Assembly (NCBI GenBank): GCA_034766995.1
Contig: CM068315.1
Span: forward strand, 23,068,062 to 23,132,061
Direction: 5' to 3'
DNA from: Acanthacorydalis orientalis
Taxonomy: Eukaryota > Arthropoda > Insecta > Megaloptera > Corydalidae
DNA: 64,000 nucleotides
In this document: positions 12,457 to 24,600 of the stretch, one piece after another
Layout of the letters: each line of letters opens with the position of its first letter
How positions within the stretch are numbered: position 1 is the stretch's first letter
Translations under genes and position numbers: made by a program
Notes under the pieces: generated by a model
Told to the model about the DNA's origin: nothing
What the model saw: the letters and a program-made list of their open reading frames with translations, nothing else
Databases searched by the model: none

Positions 12457-13386
12457 ATATGTATATATGTATATATGTATATATGTATATATGTATATAT
12501 ATACAGAGAGAGAGGGAGAAAGAGAGAGAACGGGAGACGTAGGGAATAAGAAAAAAATCACCAAATCATTAGGATGCAATTGAATAAAACCGCATATGCT
12601 GAGAATAAAGATAATTACTTAATTTTCCAACTATTCCTTTTATCTCTCAAGTATTTAACTGTTTCACTTACACAAACGACAGTCGTAAATCATTAAAGCA
12701 TACAACTATATTCAGGTGCAATGTAATCACAAGAAGCTACACTATAAACAGATAAGTAAACGAGTAAACTTTTGCACTTGTAATTGCAGCTGCAAATCTC
12801 GAACGAACCGGCATTAAAGTTAATATAAACATCTCGAGTGATCATTAAAGATGTCGTAAATAATAAAGAACACGACGAAAATTCCGTTTTGAAAACGTAG
12901 TAAAAAAAGAACGTCTACGAGTTCAATATCCTCAATTAAGGATAAATGATTATAATTAGGTACAGTTGTTACCGATGAGATTTCATTTCGATTTTGATAG
13001 GTGATGTAAACGTTTGTTCAGTCACTGTGGTTTTCTTTTTCGAGCCAATCAATATCGATTCTTGTCATTAGACAGAATTATTAGATGAAGCAATGATGTT
13101 TTCTTCTTTTTATTTTAAAAATTACTATACTAAAACAATCTAGATAATTTTTAAAAACCAATGACCAGAAATCACATAGAATTCGATAATCTAACACAAT
13201 AATAGTTCTGGAACTATGGCTCTAAATTCAATTTCATAAATAACTCCTTTTTCCACACCACAGACCATATAAACTTTGGTATGGTTAGTGGGATGAAAAG
13301 AGAATTGATTTCAGAAAGTCGATAACCTGAATAAAATATTTTTTTATTTCATTGTTTCTTTTAAAAAGACTCAAACTTACACAAAA
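11971..13386. other. No recognisable gene apart from a microsatellite
   Basis: AT-rich sequence with short frames lacking motifs. It includes the compound microsatellite at 12397-12530. Confidence 0.55.
12397..12530. repeat. Compound (TA)n / (TATATATG)n / (GA)n microsatellite
   Basis: Alternating TA, then repeated ATATATGT units, then a purine run of GA with interruptions. The two-step unit change indicates expansion after point mutation. Confidence 0.95.
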
Positions 13387-13388
13387 TA

Positions 13389-14617
13389 TTAGCTCATTCG
13401 ATAAGTAATGCGGTGTTTTCATATAGGTGAAAATGGATGACGCAATACCTTGCAATTATCGCAATAACGTATCCGATGCACATTTTGATCAATTGCAGGT
13501 AATGTTTTCACAGTTTTATCGTGGAAGATTAACAGTGATCAATCACGCACATTTATAAGAAAAAATATTAATTATTTTGGAAGTGTCAAAAGAGAATATT
13601 AGGAAAATTTTGCTCTGGGAGCTTTTTCACGGCAAAAACGCTACAACTGTAGTTAAAAAATTGTGGAAATTTATGATTCAGGTATTATTAGTTTTAGCCA
13701 AGAATAAAGACAGTTTCAACGATCTCGGTCCAAGAACTACAGGTTTGAAGATGTGGAAATGTCAGGAAGTCCTCAAGAATGTTATAACGATATCCTGTAA
13801 ACACTTGTGGAACAGATTAGCCAAAAATCTCAAATCAACATATTATTAAACTTTCATCTGCGCTTAAGAACGATTAGTATAGTTTCTTAGCTGGGTCAGT
13901 GGGTTCCGCACGAATGAATTTAAAACAATTTATAGGCATTTGCACTCCTTATCTATTCCAATTACAAAATGATCCGTTTCTGAATAGAATCGTTACTGGT
14001 GATGAAAAATGGATTGTTTATGACAATATTAAACGTCAAAGATAATGGGTTGACTGCAACAAAACACCATTTTCAACTGCGAAAGGGCGACTTCATCCAA
14101 AGAAGGTTATTTTGTCTGTTTGATGAGATGTGGAATCGTCCATTACAGAGGAGTTGAATTGTGAATAACTGGTGCGGCTGAAGTAATCCATTGATGAAAA
14201 ACGGTCAGTATTAGTCAATAGAAAGGGTGTAATTTTTCAATGACAACGCCCGAACTCACACGGCACGCGAAACCCGCCAAATACTTGAGCCAATTTGAAT
14301 AGGAAGTTATGATTCATCCACCATATCCCCCTAATATAGCATCATCAAATTATCATTTGTTCCGAAGTCTCTAAAATTACACATCAATGGAAAACGGTTT
14401 AATACAAAGCGTGATGTCCGAAGAAAGCTTGACTCTCTTTAATACACAGCTCGAAAAGTTTTATCGTCAGGGTGGTGAACATTTAAAATTAAGATGAGAA
14501 GAAGTTGTAGATAATAATAGGAAATATATTTTCGATTGAGATTAAACCGCCAAATTTTTTTCGCTGTTTCAAAACTTATTTAAAAAAACCGCATTACTTA
14601 TTGGATGAGGCACCTAA
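13389..14617 (+). mobile_element. Mariner-like element M2 copy 1 (mellifera-like)
   Basis: A 1229 bp element flanked by TA (13387-13388, 14618-14619). The terminal repeats share an ATAAGTAATGCGGT core, seen at the left near 13400 and inverted at the right near 14590. It has the same family and length as the minus-strand copy at 60681-61910, and a solo left end lies at 59890. Confidence 0.88.
13433..14539 (+). pseudogene. Broken mariner transposase, family M2
   Basis: The frame starts MDDAIPCNYRNNVSDAH. About 60 residues precede the canonical mariner start region (here RKILLWELFHGKNA near 13606), and the second copy has a similar extension. The first catalytic region VTGDEKWIVYDN is intact near 13990. 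The second, NDNARTHTA near 14245, is present. The third reads SSNYHLFRSL near 14345 and appears to have Asn in place of Asp. The C-terminus ends KYIFD before the stop at 14537. Several internal stops and frameshifts occur. The enzyme would cut and paste the element, but this copy cannot be functional. Confidence 0.85.
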
Positions 14618-14619
14618 TA

Positions 14620-15042
14620 AAACGATGAGATTTTATTTACGAATTTGAACTATTTATTCGCTCTCGCTGTAACGAAAACGTTTCCATATTCATAAAACGT
14701 GACTCAAAACAAATATTTTTAAATTATTGAACCAGTCTATCTATCGTATTTGTAAAAAAGGCTGCACTTCCATATTTTACTAAAATATGACTCGAAAAGA
14801 TGACAAATTATATAAAGTCAATTCAAGGATCAACCGTTTCATTTTGACATAACAAAATTGTATTATTTTAATACGTTTTGATTTTTCTTTAAAGCGATTT
14901 TATCGCTATCTTTTAATTACAAAAGTAATATATTAAAAACCATCATTATCGCTTGTAAGGTAATTAATATTAAAATATATCTTTTCAATTTATCGTAACT
15001 CTACTTTTTTACATACGTTAACCATTATCCAATTTTTCAACT

Positions 15043-15108
<66 letters not shown>

Positions 15109-16598
15109 GTTACAAACGGCTCTGAAACAAGTTTTAAGTCGACACCTTGTATTGCTTGTAATGTGCATTAATTGGTTATCGCTTGTAGAAATGCAAAATG
15201 CAATTAAAAGAATTTAATTATCGAATTAAAATTTCACAGAATAAATATAGAATGAAATCAATAGTTCAATAGACAGTTTATGTTAAATAATGAAGCAGTG
15301 TTTGTATATACATAAAATTTGTGTTTTTTTATTATATTTAATTTTTATTGATATAAAATTTGTTTCTTTTTTAAAACGGTTTCTAGAGAAACTATTAACA
15401 TTTCAAAAAAGAGAAATAATCCTTTTTTTGTAAAAGTACAGATTATATAAAATCAATTAAAATTAAAACTTATGACATGTAATTGAAGAAGATTTATTGA
15501 AAAATATTTGAATTTCAAAACAAGAATCTTTTTTTTTGTGAAAGTTCACAGTAGAAACAATTTTCTATTTCTATTTGTAAAATATACAAAACAAGCGTAA
15601 CAGAACTGAATGTACTGGAAAATTTGTAAATATACAAGCATAAATTAAACAATACATTGCTAAATAAACAAATAAATAATACAACAAAACTCTGTATTCC
15701 ATGTTCTAAGAGCAACACAAAAAACACAAAGACAGTGTAAAAAATACATAATATAATCTTAAACTGGCATAAAAAATCTACACAATATCCATCTGAAGAT
15801 GTTTGAATAAACGAAACCAGTAGTTAGAAAAAAATAAAAAAAAACAGTTACCTAAAGCAGAAGAAATAAACAATTCAAGAATATTATTTATAAATGAATT
15901 AGCTGGTTCAAGATTTAAACAATATTTCTAAATAAAATTGAATTAATACAAATGTCTGATCGATTTTTACAACTAATTCTTTTGTAAATCTTTGCAAATT
16001 AACATTTACAAAGGTTGGCATTTGTATTTCTATTTCACATTCTATTTCTTAACTATTAACGACTTATTGTACAATCCTATTTATCTACAAATTTTAATAT
16101 CTGTCAGGATGTTTAGTCACTTATTATTTTCCTGAAGTTATTACAATATTTCATTACACAATCTGATATTGTCCCGAATCTATTTGTTTTCTTCCAGTCA
16201 CATTTTTGAGAAATTATATATACCGTGCAATTAAATAAAATAGAATCAAATGAATATTCAAATATAATGTACGATTGCACAATGCACCAATATCGGTCCA
16301 AATTGTGTAACAAACTACAACGAGTACACGTGTTTTGAACGTAGATGGGTCCATAAATAACAAATCATTCATTCATAAATTTCCAGGTGGCCTAGCGTGG
16401 GGTTCGTACATACGCTCCCGGCTTCGATAATCAAGTTCATAACTGCTATTAATTATTCATTCGTTTGCGTTAGACAAAATCAACATCGGTCTCATGACCT
16501 ATCGTTTTTCTAATTCAGTGATTTATAATCGTATGTAAATGCGAGAAAAACTATCACGATTAATTCAATATATGAAACAAGTTTTAATAAACATCTGT

Positions 16599-16604
<6 letters not shown>
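14620..16604. other. No recognisable gene
   Basis: AT-rich sequence. It contains a (TA)n tract at 15047-15105. Frames at 15515-15727 and 16113-16313 (minus) have no recognisable motif. Confidence 0.55.
15047..15105. repeat. (TA)n microsatellite
   Basis: About 59 bases of alternating T and A. Confidence 0.95.

Positions 16605-16642
<38 letters not shown>
16605..16642. repeat. (TA)n microsatellite
   Basis: About 38 bases of alternating T and A. Confidence 0.95.
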
Positions 16643-16645
<3 letters not shown>

Positions 16646-17425
16646 ATCATCAATTAGTGTCATTTTAATTTATAGTTATAACAATGTTTTATTTATTTAA
16701 TAACACCTGAAAATAAAATAAATATCTGTTTTAATTTTATTCCTCCTCGTAAACAGAACTGTTTACTAAATTATTTCACAGCATTTTAAAAATGTGCTCT
16801 CAGGAGTCGATATATCCTCTGACTAGTGAAGTTATCAGAGAGTTGTGATGCTTCAACGAATTATTTTCTCAGCTCTGTCATTAAAAATATCATTTCTATG
16901 AACATTTAGAATTCTAAGACACTTAAAATAGAACAGTTTGATCCATAATATAGTATTTCAAGCACTTATATCAAACGTTTTGAGTACTTACATGAAAAGT
17001 AGAAGATTCTAAGAGTTTTAAATATTTTTTGTACTCTATGTTTTATATTTTAGTCACACTTTTTGTTATTTAAACTAATGTACAATTATGTACAAACATT
17101 GAAATATTTGCAAGTTACAGCACTAAAAGCTGTCCCAGTTATTCGTTGTCAACTTAGAGCCCAAGCTGGATTAATAACGGATTAATCCAGCTGGATTGAC
17201 TGGAGAACGCGCCATCAGCACGTGTTTGAACTACTCCAGTCCAGTGATTTTCCCATTTTAATTTTCTTAATCAAAAATACTCTGCACGACCCTCACTAAA
17301 TGACGATTAATTGTGAAGTATGACTCATAGGTCCCTGTTGCCGACACTCAGTCAACGAAAGTACTGCACTGTCTATTTGAAAACTGTGCTCTTTAACTAT
17401 ACATAATGAAAATCTATATATTCAC

Positions 17426-17426
<1 letters not shown>
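16643..17426. other. Non-coding stretch with a symmetric motif cluster
   Basis: No gene seen. The only structured part is the palindrome at 17164-17192. Confidence 0.5.
17164..17198. promoter_or_regulatory. Palindromic TAATCC / E-box cluster, possible enhancer element
   Basis: A perfect 12 bp inverted repeat (17164-17175 and 17181-17192) with a 5-base spacer. It contains GGATTA at 17169 and the palindrome GGATTAATCC at 17179-17188, the core bound by Otx/Bicoid-class (K50) homeodomains, plus a CAGCTG E-box at 17188-17193. A regulatory role is inference from motif density only. Confidence 0.25.
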
Positions 17427-17495
<69 letters not shown>

Positions 17496-17510
17496 AATGG
17501 GGAAAAGAGG
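17427..17510. repeat. (TA)n(GA)n microsatellite
   Basis: Alternating AT to about 17458, then a GA-rich run. Confidence 0.95.
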
Positions 17511-17859
17511 GAGACAGAGATGAAAACTTCTCTACAGAACGTTCGGTTCTGCCTCGTAGATTTAAAAAACAATAAATATCTTAAATCCACTGTAATCAAC
17601 AGAAATGTTCTTAACAGAGAAGTCCATTACACAGAGTTGTATACAAGAAACCCGTGTATAACAAGGTATTTAACTCTTTCGATACAGCTTTCGAAAACCC
17701 CGTATATTTCGGTACATGTGTCCACCAACAGTAGAGAAGGAGTTAAAAACAGTAAAAAAGGGGTCTAAAAATGTCGTGTTATGAAAGAACGTTTTCTTTA
17801 TTGCAAAATATCTTCATCTTCAGAATATTCTTCTATATTTCTTCTAGATTTTAAAGTTT

Positions 17860-18977
17860 TGTTCTTTTTTTTTAAAAAAAAGTCGTTATTTTCTTTACCT
17901 TCTTTGTTTCTTGACAGATCTTTATAAAATTTTTAATATGGAGCTAAACATTTACGAAATTGTTTTTTTGAATTCTGCGTTCCTGTAAAGATCTGTATTC
18001 AAAAATAGAATTCCAACTGTTCGGCTAAGTTTATGCCTTCCTGTATGAACTACAGAACTTCCGTCTGTGCTATTAATGTCTGAATTAATTTGGTTTAGCT
18101 CAGATACCATTTTAACCAAATCTTCTTCATCGGTCTCTTCTTTAACTAGTAATTATTGATTCGATAATCATAGCATCAAAATTTTTCCTTTCTAACAACT
18201 TAGCAATTTCTTCTATTGCACCAATTGTATTTTCTGTCGCTCCAATCATACTTTCTGAATGAACTGACTCTGGCCACACATTTTTCCAATATGCATTCAC
18301 TGTTGAACTTCAAGATTTACTTCTTTGAGCGAGCAACTATGATTCTGATACAGTTCTTAATCGAAAAATGTTTCCATGTTTCCATCACTGCAATATATTC
18401 AAAATATTTTCTTTAAGTCAATTTAATGATTTTCTGTTCAAATGAGCTTTAAACGTTGGCATAATGACTTGATCTAATTGTTGTATAAGAGATGCTGTAT
18501 TAGACGGTAGGATTATTACTTCAACGTTTGGATGACAAAGTATTTAATTACCCTGGCGATAAAACTTTGAAATCTAGATTTTTCTCCCTCAATAGAATTT
18601 TAAATTTAGGTGGTAGGAATATTACATAACGTTTGGATGACATAAAGCATTCAACTTCCCTGGCAATAAAACTTTGAAATATAGATTTTCTCCTTTAAAT
18701 AAAATTTTACATTTGGCACAAAACTATTTAGAAAACATTCTTTAAATAAATCTGACTTTAGTTAAGTTTTTTGTCTGCTATATGGCTAGTGAGTCAAAAC
18801 AGCGATTCATAAAAAATAATGGATATGTTGAAAAATTGCATTTAACATAATATGTAGAAGAGTTTGACTGTAAAAAAGTTCAAAACCACTTATGTTGTAC
18901 GAATATTAATGCAATTTTCAAACCGTGTAAGAGTGAAAGCGTGTTGTAGAAGTCCCGTGTTATACGAGGATTACCTG
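17860..18977 (-). mobile_element. Tigger/pogo-like transposon remnant
   Basis: On the minus strand the translation gives ILPSNTASLIQQLDQVI followed by MPTFKAHLNRKSL (near 18440-18520), the typical end of the DDE domain in Tigger/jerky-like transposases. It is preceded by LLPGKLNALCHPNV and followed by a C-terminal region with VNAYWKNVWPESVHSE near 18260-18300. The right end at 18977, next to TA, reads on the minus strand CAGGTAATCCTCGTATAACA and fits a pogo-type terminal repeat. The N-terminal half of the transposase is missing. Frameshifts and stops are frequent. I could not locate the left terminal repeat, so the lower boundary is approximate. Confidence 0.65.
18507..18715. repeat. Tandem duplication (about 104 bp x 2) inside the Tigger remnant
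   Basis: Two adjacent units, each holding AACGTTTGGATGACA and later AATAAAACTTTGAAAT or its close variant, cover the CHPNV-coding part of the transposase. The units differ at several positions, so the duplication is old. Confidence 0.8.
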
Positions 18978-18979
18978 TA

Positions 18980-19028
18980 TGTGTATGTATATGTATATAC
19001 ACACAAACATATATATATATATATATAT

Positions 19029-19088
<60 letters not shown>
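18980..19088. repeat. Compound (TA)n microsatellite
   Basis: TGTATATG-type units pass into pure alternating TA over about 80 bases. Confidence 0.95.
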
Positions 19089-19090
<2 letters not shown>

Positions 19091-19284
19091 GAATTCAGGA
19101 TACACTACTGGTTTCAAACACAAAAAATGTTGGCGAGCGTGAGGGAAATGGAGTAATTATGTTGGTCATATAAGTGAAGTTAAATTAAGATTGTTATTGT
19201 AATTCTTGGATTGATATTATCAATACATTTCTTAATTGTATTCTTTTTTAAAATAAAAACCTACATATAGGTGCATGTGTGTTG

Positions 19285-19286
<2 letters not shown>

Positions 19287-19352
<66 letters not shown>
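19287..19352. repeat. (TA)n microsatellite
   Basis: About 66 bases of alternating T and A. Confidence 0.95.
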
Positions 19353-19357
<5 letters not shown>

Positions 19358-20156
19358 TAAATATAAAGTAAACACGCAAACTAAAAATGAATATGCAGAA
19401 CGCGTACTTGACAATTTAATGATTATAATAAAATTCGTATAAAGTCAATAAGATACAGGAAACGTTTCGAAATATTTCAACAGAGACGAAAAAAAAATAA
19501 AAAGATCCGACATTAATAACATTTTGGCACGCACTCGAAAAAAATAAACGCACCAATTTAATAAACACGCAAATAGATTTCGATCTCAATTAATTCAGAA
19601 TAAGTTATCGGCCGTTTGTTAATTGGAACACTTAAAGAGTCTGGCACCAATGTTTGAAATTAAATGGTCGAAATTTGACAAGTGTGTGTCCGTTTAAAAC
19701 GTGCTGACAACCGTCTTCGGCAGAAACAGAAACAAACGTAACGATGTTCCCGGCCACTGCCCGATTTGTGCAAATAAAAATATATATAAAAAAAGGGAGA
19801 AAAGAAAAACCGACACGAGAAGTATGCGTCGCTGTATCATCAACTAGTAGACAAACACATTCATCTTTCGGCTAATGACCTTCAATATAGGTCAGATTCA
19901 GTTAATTTAAAACATCCTTACTGTGTGATACAACTATGAGAGTTTGTAATATAATTCAATTTGATTTATCATTTATTTATTTATTTATCTATATGAGTAA
20001 TACAGTTAGCAAACGAATTGATATAAGAGGTACACATTGATAGACAAAATTAAAATGATCTTCAATCAGTGTTTTAATTGTGACACACACGGTCGACCAC
20101 ACACGAAATCAAAACATTAACTGTAAACACACACATTGCATATCATACACATATAC
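19353..20156. other. No recognisable gene
   Basis: A moderately GC-richer patch at about 19600-19770 has no supported frame. Nothing recognised. Confidence 0.5.
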
Positions 20157-20157
20157 A

Positions 20158-20235
<78 letters not shown>
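20157..20235. repeat. (CT)n(TA)n microsatellite
   Basis: About 20 bases of CT followed by about 58 bases of TA. Confidence 0.95.
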
Positions 20236-20238
<3 letters not shown>

Positions 20239-20250
20239 AATTGTATTACA

Positions 20251-20369
20251 CAGGTGCATATAAAGAGTAAAGGTGTTTGAATAGTTAATATTTTTTTTGT
20301 TAAAATATTTTTTTCTTTATAGAATTTTATAAATAAACCCTCACACTTTCGTTCTTTTTGCGCCATCTG
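20251..20369 (+). mobile_element. 119 bp MITE derived from family A
   Basis: The left part begins CAGGTGCATATAAAGAG and runs through the family A leader to GAATTTTATAAATAAA. It then jumps directly to the family A right end (TTCGTTCTTTTTGCGCCA...), followed by TA at 20370-20371. The whole transposase gene is lost while both ends remain. It lies just downstream of a (TA)n tract. Confidence 0.75.
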
Positions 20370-21115
20370 TATAATGAAACCAACTGATTATTAATAAAAT
20401 GAAAAAGAACTTCAAAGTCTAATTTCTAATTGAAATAATATTAACACAATGATAACCGTAAACAGTATATGTGCAAACAAGCATTAAAGAATATCAAAAA
20501 TCAAACGAAGATGTTAAATTTTCACTGATAATAAACAATATACTCGTATAATAATTTACAAATTTATTTTCAAGTATAAATATATTTAATTTCCAAACAT
20601 TTGAAGGTATAAAAATAATAGTATTACAAAATCAGATACGTGAAAATCGAAAACAACCAATAATGATTTATTGAATCTTTTTGATTGAAGCATTTTGATG
20701 CGGTTTGTATAGAAGAAAAAAAAATCATTTCTGAGATAAAACATTCTAGTATATTTGGCAAATGGCATTTAGTTTTTATTTCAAATTTGAAATAACAGTC
20801 TTGATATTAAAAACGGTTGCAGAACTTCGTATAAAAATAAATTGATTTTTTATACCCATTTTCTATAATACTTTTCCCTGTTTTAAATAATTACCGATGC
20901 AATCGAGACCGTGCAAATTTTAAAAAAAAAATAGAACACTTTATTATCTTATACTCAATTCAGAATTTCATCCAGAAATTATTACACCTGCACATTTATA
21001 AATTCAATATGTTTTTTTAAGAACGCAACAATTTTCAAAAACTAAAAAACATTCATTTTAATTAAAAGCATCGAAGAAATTAAACACGTAATAATTAATA
21101 ATCCTTCTATAAATA
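20370..21115. other. No recognisable gene
   Basis: AT-rich sequence; nothing recognised. Confidence 0.6.
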
Positions 21116-21526
21116 AAAATTGGTAATCCTCCTCCCTGATTTTTATTCGTGTTCTGATTGACTGATGGAAATCACTTGATCTCTGTTTTCATTAGTTGAT
21201 ATCATTGTTCTGTTTCACGGTATATAACGAAAGAGAATATACGATTTCAGTGTAAAACTGACAAGATATTTACACAAAATATTGTATTCAATGAAGCTTT
21301 AGAGTAAAAAAATTGTCACACATTTTAAAAGTTTATTTTGTTATTAATTTTTATAAACTCTTCTAATAAAAATGTTACAACTTACATTTTATGCAAAATA
21401 TTTGTGCCTATAATTTGTTAATTTCTTTTATTTGTTAGGGGGGGTGGGAGAGTGAGCGTTAGCGAGCGGAGTACGAAGCTCCCTGGGGGTTGGCGAACGT
21501 AGCGAGTAGAGGGAAGAGCCCTCTAG
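21116..21526 (+). mobile_element. Helitron-like 3' end, copy 1
   Basis: It is homologous to 54783-55183 over about 300 bases (shared TCTGATTG...GATGGA blocks, TTGATATCA, and TTTCAGTGTAAAA...TTGTATTCA). Both copies then enter a GC-rich end. Here the end contains an AGAGGG/CCCTCT hairpin immediately before CTAG at 21523-21526, with T following. A short hairpin next to CTRR and insertion before T are Helitron features. No helicase gene is present and the 5' end was not identified. Confidence 0.55.
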
Positions 21527-22080
21527 TATTACTAATTACAATTGTAATGATGTGTGCAATACCTGTGATTCTGTTGGTATGTTGCGGTGTAGTCCTCTTT
21601 AGCATCATTTAAATGTCTGTCTTCTACTATCCGGAAAGTAAACATCAAACTGGCCCTAAAACAAGAGGAATATCAAAACACTAATATCAGTAGAATAATA
21701 AGAAAGAATACAATAGAGTATAAATAAACAATACATTGATTTCTTCTATTTGGAATTATTTAATTTACTATATTTTAGTTTACTTTTTATTCTTCTGATC
21801 TTCATTAATCAGAGTTATTATTTAACATGTTCTTTCTTAAGAAATCAATCTGTATTCTTTGAACATAATTGTATAGAATTACCATTTGTATTACAGTATC
21901 ATAAAATGAATATTAATTAAATTACTATTTGCATACAAACCAAAAGTAAAATAACTTTTATTCAATTGACTTAGAATTCATAATCAACGATTATGAAACA
22001 AATTATAAGTTTAAAACATTTCTATTTCAAGTCAAATGTAAACATTGAACAATTTTAGATCACACGATTAAAAACATTTC

Positions 22081-22098
22081 ACTCTCTCTCTCTCTCTC

Positions 22099-22176
<78 letters not shown>
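22081..22176. repeat. (CT)n(TA)n microsatellite
   Basis: CT units, then TATATACA, then a long alternating TA run. Confidence 0.95.
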
Positions 22177-22182
<6 letters not shown>

Positions 22183-22299
22183 AACACATAATTGATATTC
22201 CTTAACGTTCCAACTATTTACCATGAAAGTTTAAATCGTTTATAAATTATAATAAATCTATAAACCAGACACCTTCAACAAAACGAGAAAAAATATCGA

Positions 22300-22319
22300 T
22301 ATGTATGTATGTATGTATG

Positions 22320-22402
<83 letters not shown>
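22300..22402. repeat. (ATGT)n(AT)n microsatellite
   Basis: Five or six ATGT units are followed by about 75 bases of alternating AT. Confidence 0.95.
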
Positions 22403-22405
<3 letters not shown>

Positions 22406-23016
22406 ACATTGTACAAGTGAAAAAAATCTACCTGCTACTTAAGAAATGGAATGATTTATTTATTCGTGCCTCTGTACTGATAGGAAAAAATCAATCGGTT
22501 ACAACATGTTTTATGTGTTAAAAAATCACATACATGAGTTTGCAATTTATCTTAATTAATGGTATGATTAACAAAGATTTACAACATAGAAAACCTATGT
22601 AAAACTTTATTAGCATGTAATCTACGCGATGTTAAAACGAATATTGAAAAATATATGTTTGTTAAACATACTCGGTTCCATTATTTTTCATTTAAGTGTC
22701 TAAATTCAAGCATTTTTTTTAAATATCTTAAATGTTGTGTTCTTAATATTGAGCTTATTAATGTAACTAGGTCATGTTATTAGCATTTAATGTTTGTTTA
22801 TAGTTTATGTTTGTTTTAAAATAGTCTATACGAATGATTTCATTGAAAAGAATTCATCAAATAGAATATTCTCATTTGATTTCATCATTCTTATATGTAT
22901 TTATTAGTAATTAAACTATCAAAACAGTGCGTAAAAGTGGGTACAACTTGAGAAAAAATGTTTTTAATTTCAAGAACGCATACATTTCAAAAAGTAATAT
23001 TCCATATTTGTACATG

Positions 23017-23019
<3 letters not shown>

Positions 23020-23088
<69 letters not shown>
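23020..23088. repeat. (TA)n(GA)n microsatellite
   Basis: TA to about 23056, then GA to 23088. Confidence 0.95.
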
Positions 23089-23090
<2 letters not shown>

Positions 23091-23799
23091 TGACTCTTAA
23101 AATGGGAATCGTTTACCGTATTTCGATCATGTCTATAATATTTCGGTTAGATCGGGATATTTTCTATTACTGAATCGATGATATGACTTGACACTTAAAT
23201 ATTTTTCGTAAATAGAATGATTCAATTGACAATCCTTTTAAATTTAGATTATTTTTAAGAAACAATCTTTTTTTAAATAATACAATTTAATTACTTTTCT
23301 ATATCGCAATACACGACTGTCGCTAAACAATAGGTTTGTATTATATTAAACCTTATGCTATAGTCTACAATCGCGAGGGTGTTTAAATTGTATTTTCTTG
23401 TTTATTTAAAGCATCTGTTCTTTTAAGAAAATATCAATAAATATGAAAAAAAAAATTAAATCGAGTACAATATAATTAGCGTGTAAGAAATTCTTGTAAA
23501 ATAAGTGTAAAGCTTTGTACTTTGTATTCTGTATCATGTCGGGCACACTATTCTCAGATTTTTCATACCTTTCCGTTGTTACACAAAAAGTTGGACAAAT
23601 CAAACTCTCCGTACGCATACGATTTTCAAACCCGCCCCGTGTATCATTTATATTTCAACATTGTTTCAAAAAAAAGTCAAAGAATGTATATCTCAACTAT
23701 ACATTAATACATTTCTGAAGAATATCAATATACGAAGATTATTTTAACATATATTATGTTCTCATGAGAACCTGTTGAAACGCAGGTGCTTGAACTTAG

Positions 23800-23892
23800 A
23801 GCAGAGACACCGAAAAACCTGTGCGATACGTGCGGTGTGATTATGAGGATGTTTCATTGAGTTATAGTCAGATTGCATGTATTAATTGGGAG
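23800..23892 (+). CDS. Possible internal exon of an unidentified host gene
   Basis: A 93-base open stretch lies between an AG (CTTAG, 23795-23799) and a strong donor (GGGAG followed by GTAAGC at 23893). The frame starting at 23800 has no stop and reads SRDTEKPVRYVRCDYEDVSL then SYSQIACINWE. Its composition is more balanced than the flanks, and the GC-richer DNA continues to about 24060. The acceptor side lacks a good pyrimidine tract. I do not recognise the peptide. This is weak and could be chance. Confidence 0.25.
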
Positions 23893-24415
23893 GTAAGCGC
23901 TTACAAACTCAACTAAACAAGTCAACTGGTTCGAAGTGCCGCGGGCACGCATATGCATATACAAATTAAGACGAGATTTCAATGCACGGGCGTACTGAAT
24001 GCACTGGAACTGAATATCGCCGCTCGACTGGCCGACCGAAGGGGTATTTTCGAATAGATCTGTCGATTAATATCTAAATCAATGTGATTTTATTACATAA
24101 ATCAGGGGTATCGAGATGCCGAGATGTCGATGAAATGATTACCATCTACAAATTGTACAAGTGTATACAATTCATTATGAAAACATAAATTTAAATATAA
24201 GCTCTCTATTAAAAAGAAAGAAAGAACCAAAGAAAGTATCTGGTACTCAAATTAGAAAAATCGTATTCCTGCCGTGGTCAGAAATTAAACGTATGTTAAA
24301 AGTGAAATCTGAAAAATGTACCACAAATAATATTTAATTAGAAACATTAAAAGACTTGATTAAATTAATTAATAACAACAAAAGAATTCGCAGAAAGTAT
24401 TCTAATTTTTTAAAC
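23893..24415. other. GC-richer non-coding patch, then AT-rich DNA
   Basis: About 23930-24060 has several CpG and GC-rich runs (for example GTGCCGCGGGCACGC) unusual for the window. No frame supported. Confidence 0.4.
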
Positions 24416-24417
24416 TT

Positions 24418-24600
24418 TTTTTTGATGACATACTACAAAAAGTTTGATTGTCGATTTTACACAGTTTGAAGTATCTTTTCTATTGTTATTTTGTTCCATT
24501 CTTCTTGCAATTTTCGTTCGAAAAAGTTTTATAGACTGTTTTTGACAAGTATGTTTTTTTAGGAAATTCAATGATTTTAATTACGGAATTTGGTAAACAA
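24418..24600 (-). mobile_element. Tc1-like transposase C-terminal fragment
   Basis: On the minus strand one frame reads ERKLQEEWNKITIEKILQTV, matching the region after the catalytic Glu in Tc1-type transposases, where an EEWNKI-like block is followed by a basic end. The continuation contains stops. Neither catalytic residues nor ends are visible. This is a short relic. Confidence 0.5.

Larger units (their letters stand above)
21527..23799. other. Non-coding region with three compound microsatellites
   Basis: No motif-bearing frame. Microsatellites are listed separately. Confidence 0.55.

Noticed and set aside
12397..12530. CRISPR-like array from regular ATGT units
   Set aside because: The units are contiguous microsatellite repeats without spacers.
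16380..16440. SINE or tRNA-like patch (GTGGCCTAGCGTGGGGTTCG)
   Set aside because: Only one box-like motif is present and no fold could be made. Not enough to call.
23406..23718. Overlapping frames on both strands
   Set aside because: No motif, no splice context, ordinary AT-rich composition.
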